Positions 29,612-39,333 are shown, counted from the stretch's first letter. The stretch is 64,000 nt of DNA from Brucella pecoris (GCF_006376675.1 NZ_VEWK01000005.1:186001-250000); one strand, 5' to 3'. Numbers and translations are program-made. The notes: generated by a model not told the origin, from the sequence alone.

Positions 29612-30559
29612 ATGCCAGCCTATATCCTCAAGCGACTTGTCGCCGTTGTTCCAGTGCTGCTCGGGATTTCGATCATCGTTTTTCTAGTGATGGCAATGAT
29701 ACCTGGCGATACGGCAACTGCGTTGCTCGGATCGTATGCAACACCGGAAAATGTCGAACGGATCAATCGCGATCTCGGCCTCGACAAGCCGCTGGTGCAA
29801 CAATACTTTGTCTGGATGGGCAACCTCCTGCACGGCGATTTCGGGCGCTCCTTCGTGCTCAATCGTCCGGTGCTGGATGAGGTTCTGGAACGTTTTCAGG
29901 CTACGCTCGTGCTTGCTGGTGTCGCACTGGTGCTCTGTTCTGTCTTCGGGCTGCTCGCAGGGATCGTTTCTGCAGTGCGTCAGTTCGGCTGGGCGGACAG
30001 GACGATCACTTTCATCGTGCTCGCGGGAATTTCCATCCCCTCATTCTGGTTGGGGCTGCTGCTGATCTATCTCTTCGCGGTCCATTGGCGCGTTCTGCCA
30101 GCGTCCGGCATGTATGCTGTCTATGGTGGCGGTGACCTGAAGGATCTGCTCTGGCATCTGATCCTTCCCGCCACGACGCTGGCCGTGGTGGCGGCAGGCG
30201 TGATAGCGCGCCTGACCCGCAGTGCAATGCTGGAGGTCCTTCGTCAGGATTATATCCGGACTGCACGAGCCAAAGGACTGAACGAACGCCGCGTGATTTA
30301 CGGCCACGCGTTTCGGGCCGCACTTGTCAGCGTTATTCCAGTTATTGGTATTCAGGCGGGTTTCGTACTGGGCGGTGCTGTCTACATTGAGACGGTATTT
30401 CAGTGGCCTGGTATTGGCGCCATGCTGGTGAAGGCCATTTCCACCCGCGATATTCTGCTGGTGCAAGGCGGTGTGCTTGTGGTTGCCGCGAGTTACGTCC
30501 TCTTCAATCTGCTGGCTGATGTCATCCAGACCATGCTCGATCCAAGGATACGTTCATGA
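29612..30559 (+). CDS. Peptide ABC transporter permease (DppB-like)
   Basis: Inner-membrane permease of 315 aa. The N-terminus AYILKRLVAVVPVLLGISII and the segment MAMIPGDTATALLG are characteristic of DppB/OppB. The EAA-type loop lies near residue 205 (DYIRTARAKGLNERRVI). The start is ATG 29612 with GAGGAGG upstream. It overlaps the next gene by four bases. Confidence 0.92.
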   Translation: MPAYILKRLVAVVPVLLGISIIVFLVMAMIPGDTATALLGSYATPENVERINRDLGLDKPLVQQYFVWMGNLLHGDFGRSFVLNRPVLDEVLERFQATLVLAGVALVLCSVFGLLAGIVSAVRQFGWADRTITFIVLAGISIPSFWLGLLLIYLFAVHWRVLPASGMYAVYGGGDLKDLLWHLILPATTLAVVAAGVIARLTRSAMLEVLRQDYIRTARAKGLNERRVIYGHAFRAALVSVIPVIGIQAGFVLGGAVYIETVFQWPGIGAMLVKAISTRDILLVQGGVLVVAASYVLFNLLADVIQTMLDPRIRS

Positions 30560-32355
30560 GCGCGCTTCCGGAACTTTCTGCCGCGCCAACGGCTGTCCGC
30601 ATGTCCTCATGGCGTCTCCTGATGAGCAATCGCCTGGCTGCGTTCGGCTTATTTTTGCTCATCCTGATATGTCTCATCATTCTGCTGGCTCCCGTTCTTC
30701 CGCTTCCCGATCCCGACGCCACGTCGCCTGCAATGCGATTGAAGCCTGTGTTCAGCGAGGGGCATCTTTTTGGCACAGATCAACTGGGGCGCGATATATT
30801 GAGCCGTGTCATATGGGGCACGCGGGTTTCAGTGGCTGTTGGCTTTGCGGCGACACTGATCGCGGCAATTGTCGGTTCGGCTATAGGTCTTGTGGCTGGC
30901 TATGCGGGGGGACGAACCGACAATCTGATGATGCGCGGCATCGATATGCTGATGGCATTTCCCTATATTCTGCTGGCGCTGGCGATCGTGGCGGTACTTG
31001 GGCCGGGCCTGATGAACGCGCTCTATGCGATCGCGGTGGTCAATATTCCGTTCTTCGCACGCAATGTCCGCGGCGTTACGCTTGGTCTCGCGCATCGCGA
31101 GTTCATCGACGCTGCCCGGCTTTCGGGAAAAAGCCCCGTTTCGATCCTGTTGAGCGAAGTGCTGCCCAATGTGCTGCCGGTTATCGTCATTACCATGTCG
31201 ACGACGGCGGGCTGGATGATTCTCGAAACGGCGGGCTTGAGCTTCCTTGGCCTCGGCGCACAACCGCCACAGGCCGATCTTGGCTCCATGCTCGGTGAAG
31301 GCCGGGCCCAGTTGTTCAATGCCCCGCATGTCTCCATCGTACCTGGGTTAATGATCTTCCTGCTGGTAATCAGTCTCAACGTATTGGGAGACGGGGTGCG
31401 CGATGTCCTCGATCCGCGATTGCGATCCGGTGCATTGGGTCGACCGGGGGCAGTGACCGATATTGCCAAACAGCGGTCGTCGCCTGTGATCAAGGGCAGC
31501 GGAAAAGCGCTTTCCATTGCCGGGCTGGAAACAGGCTTTGTCAATGGTGGACGCTTCACACCCGCCGTGCGCAATGTTTCACTGGAACTGGAGCGTGGCG
31601 AATGCCTCGGCCTGATTGGGGAAAGCGGATCAGGCAAGAGCGTAACCGCCTTGTCGGTGATGGGGCTTGTGGCATCCCCGCCGGGCCTTATACGTAACGG
31701 CGCGATCTATCTGGGCGACCGGGATGTCTTTTCAATGTCTGAACCCGAGTTGACGGCAGCGCGGGGCGCGCGCGTTGCCTATGTGTTTCAGGATCCGTTG
31801 ACGACCCTGCATCCGATGTATCCGGTCGGACGGCAAGTGGAGGAAGCGATTGCTGCACATCGTCGGGTCGGAGCAACCGAACGGCGGCAACAGGCAATTG
31901 CCCTTCTCGACAAGGTTGGTATTCCGGATGCAGCGGAGCGGGCCAATCACTATCCACACCAGCTTTCAGGTGGACAGCGACAGCGCGTCGGCATCGCAAT
32001 GGCTCTAGCCAACGATCCCGATATCATCATTGCTGATGAACCGACGACGGCGCTTGATGTCACCGTGCAGGCGCACATTCTCGAACTGCTGCGCGATCTC
32101 CAGCGCGAGCGTGGCATGGCGCTCCTGTTTATCACGCATGATTTTGGAGTGGTTTCGGAGATTTGCGACCGTGTGGCGGTCATGAAAGACGGTGAAATAG
32201 TCGAGACAGGTACGACTGCGGAAGTTCTTTCCAATCCGCAGCATAGCTATACGAAGCGCTTGATCGCCTGTGTTCCCGAACTTGGGCAGGGAGCCGACTT
32301 TCTGGACCGTGTGGCTGGTCTCTTCAGATACGAGAACGGGAAGGCGACAGGATGA
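30556..32355 (+). CDS. Fused peptide ABC permease-ATPase (DppC-DppD type)
   Basis: A single 599-aa frame joins two proteins that are usually separate. Residues 1-295 form a DppC-like permease with about six TM helices, including FGTDQLGRDILSRVIWG near residue 75 and the EAA loop REFIDAARLSGKSPVSILLS near 175. A linker (roughly 295-325) leads to an ABC ATPase: Walker A GESGSGKS near 355, signature [16 protein letters not shown] near 475, Walker B IIIADEPTTALD near 493. No frameshift or stop interrupts the junction. It overlaps both neighbours by four bases. Confidence 0.9.
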   Translation: MSALPELSAAPTAVRMSSWRLLMSNRLAAFGLFLLILICLIILLAPVLPLPDPDATSPAMRLKPVFSEGHLFGTDQLGRDILSRVIWGTRVSVAVGFAATLIAAIVGSAIGLVAGYAGGRTDNLMMRGIDMLMAFPYILLALAIVAVLGPGLMNALYAIAVVNIPFFARNVRGVTLGLAHREFIDAARLSGKSPVSILLSEVLPNVLPVIVITMSTTAGWMILETAGLSFLGLGAQPPQADLGSMLGEGRAQLFNAPHVSIVPGLMIFLLVISLNVLGDGVRDVLDPRLRSGALGRPGAVTDIAKQRSSPVIKGSGKALSIAGLETGFVNGGRFTPAVRNVSLELERGECLGLIGESGSGKSVTALSVMGLVASPPGLIRNGAIYLGDRDVFSMSEPELTAARGARVAYVFQDPLTTLHPMYPVGRQVEEAIAAHRRVGATERRQQAIALLDKVGIPDAAERANHYPHQLSGGQRQRVGIAMALANDPDIIIADEPTTALDVTVQAHILELLRDLQRERGMALLFITHDFGVVSEICDRVAVMKDGEIVETGTTAEVLSNPQHSYTKRLIACVPELGQGADFLDRVAGLFRYENGKATG

Positions 32356-33149
32356 GCGACAATGCGATCAGCGTGCGCGATCTCAGCAAAACCTTTGGTG
32401 GCGGGCGAAGTTTTCTGGGGAAGGAGCGCCACAAAGTCGAGGCTGTTAAACGTGTTTCGCTTGATCTCAGAAGCGGCGAGACACTGGCCATTGTCGGCGA
32501 AAGCGGGTCGGGCAAAAGCACGCTCGCCAGAATGCTTGTCGGGTTGACCGAGCCGACGGACGGCACCATGACGATTGCGGGTCGGGATTCAAGCGAACTG
32601 CGGAATTCGGGCGCACAGGCATTCGGCAAGGTCATACAATATGTGTTTCAGGACCCTGTTGCTTCACTCAATCCCAGAAAGACGATCCGCCAGATACTGG
32701 AAACACCGCTCAAGCTTCTGGGCGGGCTGGATTCTGCACAATGCCGACAGCGCATGATCCAATTGCTCGACGCCGTTCAGATGCCCAATGATACGTTGGA
32801 ACGATATCCGCACGAATTTTCCGGCGGACAGGCGCAACGCATCGCCATTGCCCGCACGCTGGCTGCGGAAGCGGAAATTGTCGTGCTCGATGAGCCGGTC
32901 AGCGCACTCGATGTGTCCGTTCAGGCGCAGGTTCTATTGCTTCTCGATCAACTGAAGAAGGAGTTTGGTCTCTCCTACCTCTTCATCAGCCACGATCTTG
33001 CTGTGGTGGAGGCCATCTCTGACAGGGTCGCCGTGATGTATTTCGGGGAAATAGTCGAGGAAGCGACCGCAAGCGATCTTTTTGCCAGGCCGGAACATGC
33101 CTATACACGACAACTCGTGGAAAGCGCTCCGCGCATCAGGAAAGAGTAA
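32352..33149 (+). CDS. Peptide ABC transporter ATPase (DppF-like)
   Basis: Second ATPase of the transporter, 265 aa. Walker A GESGSGKS lies near residue 50, the Q-loop in YVFQDPVASLNPRKTI near 98, the signature in FSGGQAQRIAIARTLA near 158, and Walker B IVVLDEPVSALDVS near 178. The usual oligopeptide/dipeptide transporter C-terminal extension is mostly absent, so it is shorter than typical DppF (about 330 aa). It pairs with the ATPase half of the upstream fusion. Confidence 0.92.
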   Translation: MSDNAISVRDLSKTFGGGRSFLGKERHKVEAVKRVSLDLRSGETLAIVGESGSGKSTLARMLVGLTEPTDGTMTIAGRDSSELRNSGAQAFGKVIQYVFQDPVASLNPRKTIRQILETPLKLLGGLDSAQCRQRMIQLLDAVQMPNDTLERYPHEFSGGQAQRIAIARTLAAEAEIVVLDEPVSALDVSVQAQVLLLLDQLKKEFGLSYLFISHDLAVVEAISDRVAVMYFGEIVEEATASDLFARPEHAYTRQLVESAPRIRKE

Positions 33150-33155
33150 CAGACT

Positions 33156-33935
33156 ATGGTCAGACCGGGCCGGAATTCCGATCACGAACCGCAACCGCGC
33201 GCGAGGGCGGTAAAAGCCCGTCGGCGGCCGGAGGAGATTGCCGATCGTATCAAGGATGTCATCCGTTCCGATGCATTGAAACCGGGAGACCGCCTGCCAC
33301 AGGAAAAGGAATTGATCGATCAGTTCAAGGCGGCCAAGGGCACCGTGCGCGAAGCGATGAAAGCGCTGGAAACGCAGGGGCTGATTTTTACGCGCAGCGG
33401 CCCTGGCGGCGGCGCCTTTGTGGCCGAGCCTTCCGCTCAGCATGCAATGGAAATGCTTGGAAGCTATTTCTTTTTCGACCAGCCGAGCCTTGCCGAAGTC
33501 TATGCCATTCGCAAGCTTCTCGAACCGGAAGTCGCTACCTTGCTGTGCGGAAGACTGACCGGCGACGATATTGCGCGGCTGGAAAACACAATGCGGGTCT
33601 ATGACCGTCCGCCGGTCGATCTTGATGATCAATACCACCAGCGCGTCGCGGAATTGGATTTCCATTCCTCGCTGGCGCAACTCTGTCCCGATCGGTTGCT
33701 GGGCTTCATCTGCGGGTTGACCCATAATCTGTTGCGAAGCCTGCCGATAGCGCGGGCGATCTATGCCGATCCGACACCGGCTTCGCGCGAAGAAGGACTT
33801 ATTTTCCAGCACCGATTGCTTGCGGCGCTTGTTGAAAATCGTCGTGAAGATGCCCGCCGCATTACGCATGAGCATATGGTTTCAGCCGAAAACTATATGC
33901 TTTCCAAGGCGAATACAGTCGGGAAAACCGTATAA
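33156..33935 (+). CDS. GntR-family regulator, FCD subgroup
   Basis: Regulator of 259 aa located 6 bp after the peptide transporter genes and probably in their operon. The helix-turn-helix lies around residues 30-95, with LIDQFKAAKGTVREAMKALETQGL as the recognition region. The FCD effector domain follows (LAEVYAIRKLLEPEVATLL). The basic N-terminal tail (PQPRARAVKARRRPEE) is longer than usual. It is likely to control the transporter and may sense the imported compound. A weak hairpin around 33986-34020 separates it from the NAGGN amidotransferase. Confidence 0.85.
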   Translation: MVRPGRNSDHEPQPRARAVKARRRPEEIADRIKDVIRSDALKPGDRLPQEKELIDQFKAAKGTVREAMKALETQGLIFTRSGPGGGAFVAEPSAQHAMEMLGSYFFFDQPSLAEVYAIRKLLEPEVATLLCGRLTGDDIARLENTMRVYDRPPVDLDDQYHQRVAELDFHSSLAQLCPDRLLGFICGLTHNLLRSLPIARAIYADPTPASREEGLIFQHRLLAALVENRREDARRITHEHMVSAENYMLSKANTVGKTV

Positions 33936-34058
33936 CGAAAGCTAAAAAGTTGGGAACCATCCCGGCGCTCCCGCATTTGCAACTATGCAGGCCGCCGCCA
34001 TAACAGACGCGACGGCCTCATTTGTTTATGAAGGACAATGGAGGTTTCAACCCTTTTT

Positions 34059-35834
34059 ATGTGTGGTATTTGCGGAGAAGTCAGGTTCGACGGCGGTTCG
34101 CCGTCAGTTTCGGCAGTCTCGAAAATGGCGGATGTACTCAGTCCTCGCGGACCGGATGCGTCCGGGATTGTGATCCGGGGCAATGTCGGCTTCGGGCATC
34201 GAAGACTAAGAATTCTCGATCTCTCCGAAAAATCGCAGCAGCCGATGATTGATGCGGACCTCGGTTTGACGCTGGTGTTCAACGGCTGCATCTACAATTT
34301 CCGAGAATTGCGCACTGAGTTGGAACAGAAGGGCTACAAGTTCTTCTCCGATGGTGACACAGAAGTCATCCTCAAGGCATGGCACGCTTGGGGCGAAAGC
34401 TGCGTATCGCGCTTCCTGGGTATGTTCGCCTTCGCTATTCACGAACGCGATACGGGCAGGATTATCCTCGCGCGTGACCGGTTCGGTATCAAGCCGCTCT
34501 ATCTGGCCGAGGTGGACGGTGCGTTGCGTTTTGCCTCGTCTTTGCCTGCTCTGGTCAAGGCGGGAGGTATCGACACGTCGATCGACCGTGCAGCCTTGCA
34601 CAATTATATGAGCTTTCATGCTGTCGTGCCGCCGCCGCGCACGATTTACAACGGTGTTCGAAAGCTTCCTCCCGCGACGATGCGGGTTTACGAACCGAAT
34701 GGCAGTTTCAGCGACCGTATCTACTGGCGGGCACCTTATCGCCGTCTGCCCGGTGATGGCGCCTTGAGCCGGGAGGAATGGCAGGAGCAATTGCTCGATA
34801 TGCTTCGCGTAGCCGTCAAGCGCAGGATGATTTCTGACGTGCCGGTCGGTGTGCTTTTGTCCGGCGGTGTGGATTCGAGCCTGATCGTTGGATTGCTTGC
34901 CGAGGCTGGTCAATCGGGCCTGATGAGCTTTTCAGTCGGTTTCGAGGAAGCTAACGGGGAAAAAGGCGACGAGTTTGTCTATTCCGACCTGATCGCTAAA
35001 CATTTCGGTACCGAGCATCATAAGATTTTTGTGCCCTCGGCAGACCTCATGGATGCCCTGCCGGGAACAATCGCCGCAATGTCGGAACCGATGGTGTCCT
35101 ACGATAATGTCGGTTTCTATCTTCTTTCCAAGGAAGTTTCGAAACATATCAAGGTTGTCCAGTCGGGGCAGGGGGCTGATGAAGTCTTTGGCGGCTATCA
35201 TTGGTATCCGCCACTGGTCGATTCCAACGATGTTGTCAGCGATTATGCCAAGGGATTTCGTGACCGCTCGCACAACGTGCTTGCCACGCAATTATCGCCG
35301 GAATGGATGCCGGAACGCGATTACAGTCAGGAGTTTCTGGAAGAGTACCTGCTGCAGGACGGTGCGGATACACCGGTCGATCGTGCATTGCGGCTCGACA
35401 CGAATGTAATGCTGGTGGACGATCCGGTCAAACGCGTGGACAACATGACGATGGCCTGGGGACTTGAAGCGCGGGTGCCGTTTCTGGACCATGAACTGGT
35501 AGAGCTCGCGGCTCGCATTCCGCCGGAAGAGAAGCTGCGCGATGGCGGCAAAGGTATCCTCAAGGATGTGGCGAGGAAGGTCGTTCCAAGCGAAGTCATC
35601 GATCGCAAGAAGGGATACTTTCCGGTGCCACAGCTTAAATATATTGCAGGTCCCTATCTCGACATGTTGCGTGATGCTCTTTCGTCGCAAAAGGCGAGGG
35701 AGCGCGGGCTTTTTCAACGCGACTACCTGGAAAGCCTGTTCGCAAAGCCGTCCGATCACATAACGCCGTTACGTGGTTCGGAGCTATGGCAGGCTGGCCT
35801 TCTCGAAATGTGGCTGCAGGCGCAGGAGGCATGA
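34059..35834 (+). CDS. asnO: N-acetylglutaminylglutamine amidotransferase (asparagine synthetase-like)
   Basis: Class II glutamine amidotransferase fused to an asparagine-synthetase-like domain, about 591 aa. It starts MCGICGEVRF, so Cys2 becomes the N-terminal nucleophile after Met removal; this fixes the start at 34059 rather than the longer frame from 34038. GAGG is 14 nt upstream, an unusually long gap. The synthetase half has the PP-loop SGGVDSSLIVGLLAE near residue 270. Together with the adjacent synthetase it is the signature pair for N-acetylglutaminylglutamine amide, a dipeptide osmoprotectant known from Sinorhizobium and Pseudomonas. Ordinary AsnB is the alternative, but the neighbour argues against it. 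Confidence 0.88.
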   Translation: MCGICGEVRFDGGSPSVSAVSKMADVLSPRGPDASGIVIRGNVGFGHRRLRILDLSEKSQQPMIDADLGLTLVFNGCIYNFRELRTELEQKGYKFFSDGDTEVILKAWHAWGESCVSRFLGMFAFAIHERDTGRIILARDRFGIKPLYLAEVDGALRFASSLPALVKAGGIDTSIDRAALHNYMSFHAVVPPPRTIYNGVRKLPPATMRVYEPNGSFSDRIYWRAPYRRLPGDGALSREEWQEQLLDMLRVAVKRRMISDVPVGVLLSGGVDSSLIVGLLAEAGQSGLMSFSVGFEEANGEKGDEFVYSDLIAKHFGTEHHKIFVPSADLMDALPGTIAAMSEPMVSYDNVGFYLLSKEVSKHIKVVQSGQGADEVFGGYHWYPPLVDSNDVVSDYAKGFRDRSHNVLATQLSPEWMPERDYSQEFLEEYLLQDGADTPVDRALRLDTNVMLVDDPVKRVDNMTMAWGLEARVPFLDHELVELAARIPPEEKLRDGGKGILKDVARKVVPSEVIDRKKGYFPVPQLKYIAGPYLDMLRDALSSQKARERGLFQRDYLESLFAKPSDHITPLRGSELWQAGLLEMWLQAQEA

Positions 35835-35835
35835 C

Positions 35836-37629
35836 ATGCGAAAACCCGGTGAGGTGGATATGACCCGGCAGAAAGCGAGAGGTCGCAAAGCCTTTTCGCA
35901 TCGTCTGACGCGCTTGCGCACACCTGAAAGTGCAGGCTTTTATCAGGAACATATGTATGGCCATGACCGGGCGGGAACGGAAGGCCGCAAGCAGGATGTG
36001 GTCGTCGACTGCGGCTGGGGACGATTGCTCTTTGCGCAGACCTTCGAAACCAATGAAGCCATTGTCGAGGCATTGCGGGCGGAAGCGCCAGCAAGCCGCG
36101 ATATCGTCTTCTATGTAAGTGATCCTCATGTACTGCTGTCGCTTGCGCCACATGAGATATTTCTCGACCCGTCGCATACCTACCGCATCGAGCTTGCAAC
36201 CTATCGTCCGGGCGGCCGACGGACGCGTGGTGTCACCATTCGTCGCGCGGTATCGGAAGTAGACGCAGAAGGCATCAATGCCGTCTATGCGGCCTGCGGT
36301 ATGGTTCAACTGCGACCGGACTTTTTCTCGTCTGAGCGGGACAACCGGGCCGTTACCTATTTCGTGGCACAGGACGATGCCACAGGTGAAATCGTCGGCA
36401 CGGTGACGGGTATAGATCATCAGCGTCTTTTCGATGATCCTGATTGCGGTGCTTCGCTCTGGTGCCTCGCCGTTCATCCGCAAGCACGGCAGCCGGGAAT
36501 CGGCGAAAAACTGGTGCGAAAACTTGCCGAACATTTTCAGGCTCGCGGGCTAAGCCATATCGATCTTTCGGTTCTGCATGACAATGAGAACGCCATACGG
36601 CTCTACGAAAAATTGAAGTTTCGCCGTGTTCCGCTTTTCGCGATTAAACGCAAAAATGCAATCAACGAGAAGTTTTTCGCCTCACATCTGGAATCCTTCG
36701 ATGCGCTGAATCCATATGCCCGCATTATCATCGATGAAGCTGTGCGCCGTGGTATTCAGGTTGATGTGACCGATGCCGAAGGCGGATTTTTCCGCCTCTC
36801 CTATGGCGGGCGTTCAGTTCATTGTCGCGAAAGCCTGTCTGAAATGACATCGGGCGTGGCGATGTCGATCTGTGACGACAAGGCCGTGACGCGCCGTGTC
36901 GTTGAGACCGCTGGGCTGACGGTGCCGGAGCAGATCGCTGCCGAAGCGAGTGACGACGCGCTGGAAGCTTTTCTGAAACGCCACGGCAAGCTGGTTGTGA
37001 AACCGGCTCGGGGCGAACAGGGACGAGGAATCTCCGTCGGTATTTCGAGCATCAAGGATCTGCGTGCTGCGATCAAACAGGCGCGATCTGTGTGCGACCG
37101 TGTGCTGCTGGAGGCATGTTTTGAAGGCGAAGACCTCCGGCTGGTTATCATCGATTACCAGCTTGTCGCGGCTGCAGTTCGCCGTCCGCCGCGCGTGATC
37201 GGAGATGGGAAGTCAACGATCCGCAAACTTATCGAGACACAATCGCGCAGACGCGCTGCGGCGACCGGCGGAGAAAGCCGTATTCCGGTCGATGCGGAAA
37301 CGAAAAGATGCCTTGAGGAACAAGCTCTGTCACTCGACTCTGTTCTGGAGGACGGTCGCGAAATAACCGTGCGCAAGGCGGCCAATCTTCATGCGGGCGG
37401 CACGATCCATGACGTGACCGCCACGGTTCATGCAGATCTGGTCAATGCTGCCTGCAAGGCTGCCCAAGCAATTGGTATACCGGTCGTGGGCATTGACTTT
37501 ATGGTCAAACAGCCCGAGAAGCCGGACTATATCTTCGTTGAAGCCAACGAGCGTCCGGGTCTCGCCAATCATGAGCCGCAACCGACTGCCGCCAGATTTG
37601 TCGATTTGCTGTTCCCAGGTTCAAGATAG
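35836..37629 (+). CDS. ngg: N-acetylglutaminylglutamine synthetase (GNAT + ATP-grasp)
   Basis: Two-domain enzyme of about 597 aa. An N-terminal GNAT acetyltransferase (residues about 125-280; LWCLAVHPQARQPGIGEKLV is the acetyl-CoA motif) is followed by a C-terminal ATP-grasp ligase (about 330-590; GKLVVKPARGEQGRGISVG near 390 and IFVEANERPGLANHEPQPTA at the end). It acetylates and joins two glutamines; the upstream amidotransferase then amidates the product. The start was set at ATG 35836, one base after the asnO stop with GGAGG upstream; ATG 35860 with GAGGTGG is possible. Confidence 0.88.
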   Translation: MRKPGEVDMTRQKARGRKAFSHRLTRLRTPESAGFYQEHMYGHDRAGTEGRKQDVVVDCGWGRLLFAQTFETNEAIVEALRAEAPASRDIVFYVSDPHVLLSLAPHEIFLDPSHTYRIELATYRPGGRRTRGVTIRRAVSEVDAEGINAVYAACGMVQLRPDFFSSERDNRAVTYFVAQDDATGEIVGTVTGIDHQRLFDDPDCGASLWCLAVHPQARQPGIGEKLVRKLAEHFQARGLSHIDLSVLHDNENAIRLYEKLKFRRVPLFAIKRKNAINEKFFASHLESFDALNPYARIIIDEAVRRGIQVDVTDAEGGFFRLSYGGRSVHCRESLSEMTSGVAMSICDDKAVTRRVVETAGLTVPEQIAAEASDDALEAFLKRHGKLVVKPARGEQGRGISVGISSIKDLRAAIKQARSVCDRVLLEACFEGEDLRLVIIDYQLVAAAVRRPPRVIGDGKSTIRKLIETQSRRRAAATGGESRIPVDAETKRCLEEQALSLDSVLEDGREITVRKAANLHAGGTIHDVTATVHADLVNAACKAAQAIGIPVVGIDFMVKQPEKPDYIFVEANERPGLANHEPQPTAARFVDLLFPGSR

Positions 37630-37657
37630 TATAAGTTAGCTAAATCTAAATTACGAA

Positions 37658-37688
37658 ATGTTCGCCGGATATTCTTTTCGGCGAACAT
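37658..37688. terminator. Hairpin after ngg
   Basis: A 10-bp stem ATGTTCGCCG / CGGCGAACAT with an AT-rich loop lies 28 bp after the ngg stop. No U-run follows on the plus strand, so intrinsic termination is uncertain. The remaining bases up to 37893 are AT-rich and show no gene. Confidence 0.45.
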
Positions 37689-37893
37689 GAAACTATGCAA
37701 GCTGCGATCAATATGCTGTATTTTATTTGTTGAGGAAATTTTAAGCAGAAATCGTATTCAACAAATCAATCATCGATTGTAACAGGAATATTCATTTTTC
37801 ATTTGGTTTCTGCCTCTATCCCTTTACGAGAGGGGGCTTGGGCGGAACAGGTTGATCGAACCGCATTCCTGCCTGAGCGGAAAAGGGCTGAAA

Positions 37894-39333
37894 ATGGACA
37901 CGCGGGGGCAGAACAACAAGGATGTGCCGCTGGCAGTCGATCTGGACGGAACTCTGGTTTCGACCGATCTGCTGTGGGAAGGTATTTTTCTTCTTCTGAA
38001 GAAGAACATCCTGTTCGTCTTCATGCTGCCGGTATGGTTATTCTCAGGCAAAGCATATCTCAAGCGACAGGTCGCAGAACGTGTAGCGCTGGATGCGTCG
38101 AGGCTTCCCTATCGAACAGAATTTCTGAAATTTCTGCGCGGCGAACATGCATCAGGGCGAGTATTGGTGCTGGCAACGGCTGCCGCTGAACCGATGGCCA
38201 AGGCCGTTGCGTCGGAGCTTGGTATTTTCAGTGCGGTCTATTCAACATCTGGCGCAGACAACCTTTCGGCAAAACGCAAGGCTGATCTGCTTTTCGAACG
38301 ATACGGGCGACAAGGGTTCGACTATGCGGGAAATGATCGCAACGACCTGCCGGTTTTCGGCGCGGCACGACAGGCAATCGTCGTCGCACCGGATCGTTCG
38401 GCGGCACATTTCCAGAAGCGAACTGGCTGCAAGTTGTTCAGCGCAGACAAACCCACCATCCGAACCTATGCCCGGATGCTGCGTGTTCATCAGTGGCTGA
38501 AGAACCTGCTCGTTTTTGTTCCCGCCATTCTGGCGCACGACATAATGAAGCCCGATGTGTTTATTGCGGCTTGCCTGGCATTCGTCGCCTTTTGTGCAAC
38601 GGCGTCTGCGATCTATATCGTCAATGATATTGTCGACCTTCCGGTTGATCGAAAACATGTGCAAAAAAATCAGCGCCCCTTTGCGAGCGGACAGTTATCC
38701 ATCCCCTTTGGGCTCAGCGTTACAGCTCTGCTGCTGCTGCTGGCGGGCCTGGTCTGTTTTTTTCTTCCGCCGGCTTTCACGCTGGCAATTGTCACCTATC
38801 TGGTTTTCACGACCGCTTATACCTTTGCCATAAAGCGCATGTTGCTGGGTGACGTGATCTGCCTGGCGGGGCTTTACAGCTTGCGGCTGTTGGGGGGCAC
38901 GGCGGCATCTTACATTCCACTATCGTTCTGGTTGATGGCCTTTGCCATGTTCTTTTTCCTCTCGCTCGCATTGGTGAAGCGTTATGTCGAGCTGCAGGGG
39001 GCGACAGTGACCGAAAAGGACCGGATCGCCGGACGCGGCTATCGTCCTGAAGATCGCGATGTTGTCGGGCAGTGCGGGGTGGCGGCGGCATTCACAGCGG
39101 CGTTGGTTCTGGCGCTCTATATCAATAGCGATGCCGTCAAGACGCTCTATACCTATCCATGGCTGATATGGCCGCTCGGACCGATCGTCCTTTATATCAA
39201 TGTGCGCGTGTGGATATTGGCTCATCGGGGCGATATGGATGACGATCCGGTCCTCTTCATTGCCAAGGATTGGCGCAGTCAGGTGGTTATTGCGCTTGGT
39301 GCGGTGCTGCTTCTTGTGGCTGGAATGCGCTGA
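37894..39333 (+). CDS. HAD phosphatase-UbiA prenyltransferase fusion (phosphoribosyl-polyprenyl-phosphate synthase-like)
   Basis: Protein of about 479 aa with a HAD hydrolase domain first (residues 1-190; VDLDGTLVSTD carries the catalytic Asp pair and GNDRNDLPVFGAA the late metal motif). A UbiA-type membrane domain follows (about 195-479, 7-9 TM). The prenyl-diphosphate motif is NDIVDLPVDRKH near residue 255. Mycobacterial DPPR synthase is a UbiA protein, and a phosphatase acts on its product, so the fusion could make polyprenyl-phosphoryl-ribose in one chain. The start at ATG 37894 is preferred over TTG 37852. It is first in a tight rightward cluster with a DprE1-like oxidase. Confidence 0.82.
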   Translation: MDTRGQNNKDVPLAVDLDGTLVSTDLLWEGIFLLLKKNILFVFMLPVWLFSGKAYLKRQVAERVALDASRLPYRTEFLKFLRGEHASGRVLVLATAAAEPMAKAVASELGIFSAVYSTSGADNLSAKRKADLLFERYGRQGFDYAGNDRNDLPVFGAARQAIVVAPDRSAAHFQKRTGCKLFSADKPTIRTYARMLRVHQWLKNLLVFVPAILAHDIMKPDVFIAACLAFVAFCATASAIYIVNDIVDLPVDRKHVQKNQRPFASGQLSIPFGLSVTALLLLLAGLVCFFLPPAFTLAIVTYLVFTTAYTFAIKRMLLGDVICLAGLYSLRLLGGTAASYIPLSFWLMAFAMFFFLSLALVKRYVELQGATVTEKDRIAGRGYRPEDRDVVGQCGVAAAFTAALVLALYINSDAVKTLYTYPWLIWPLGPIVLYINVRVWILAHRGDMDDDPVLFIAKDWRSQVVIALGAVLLLVAGMR

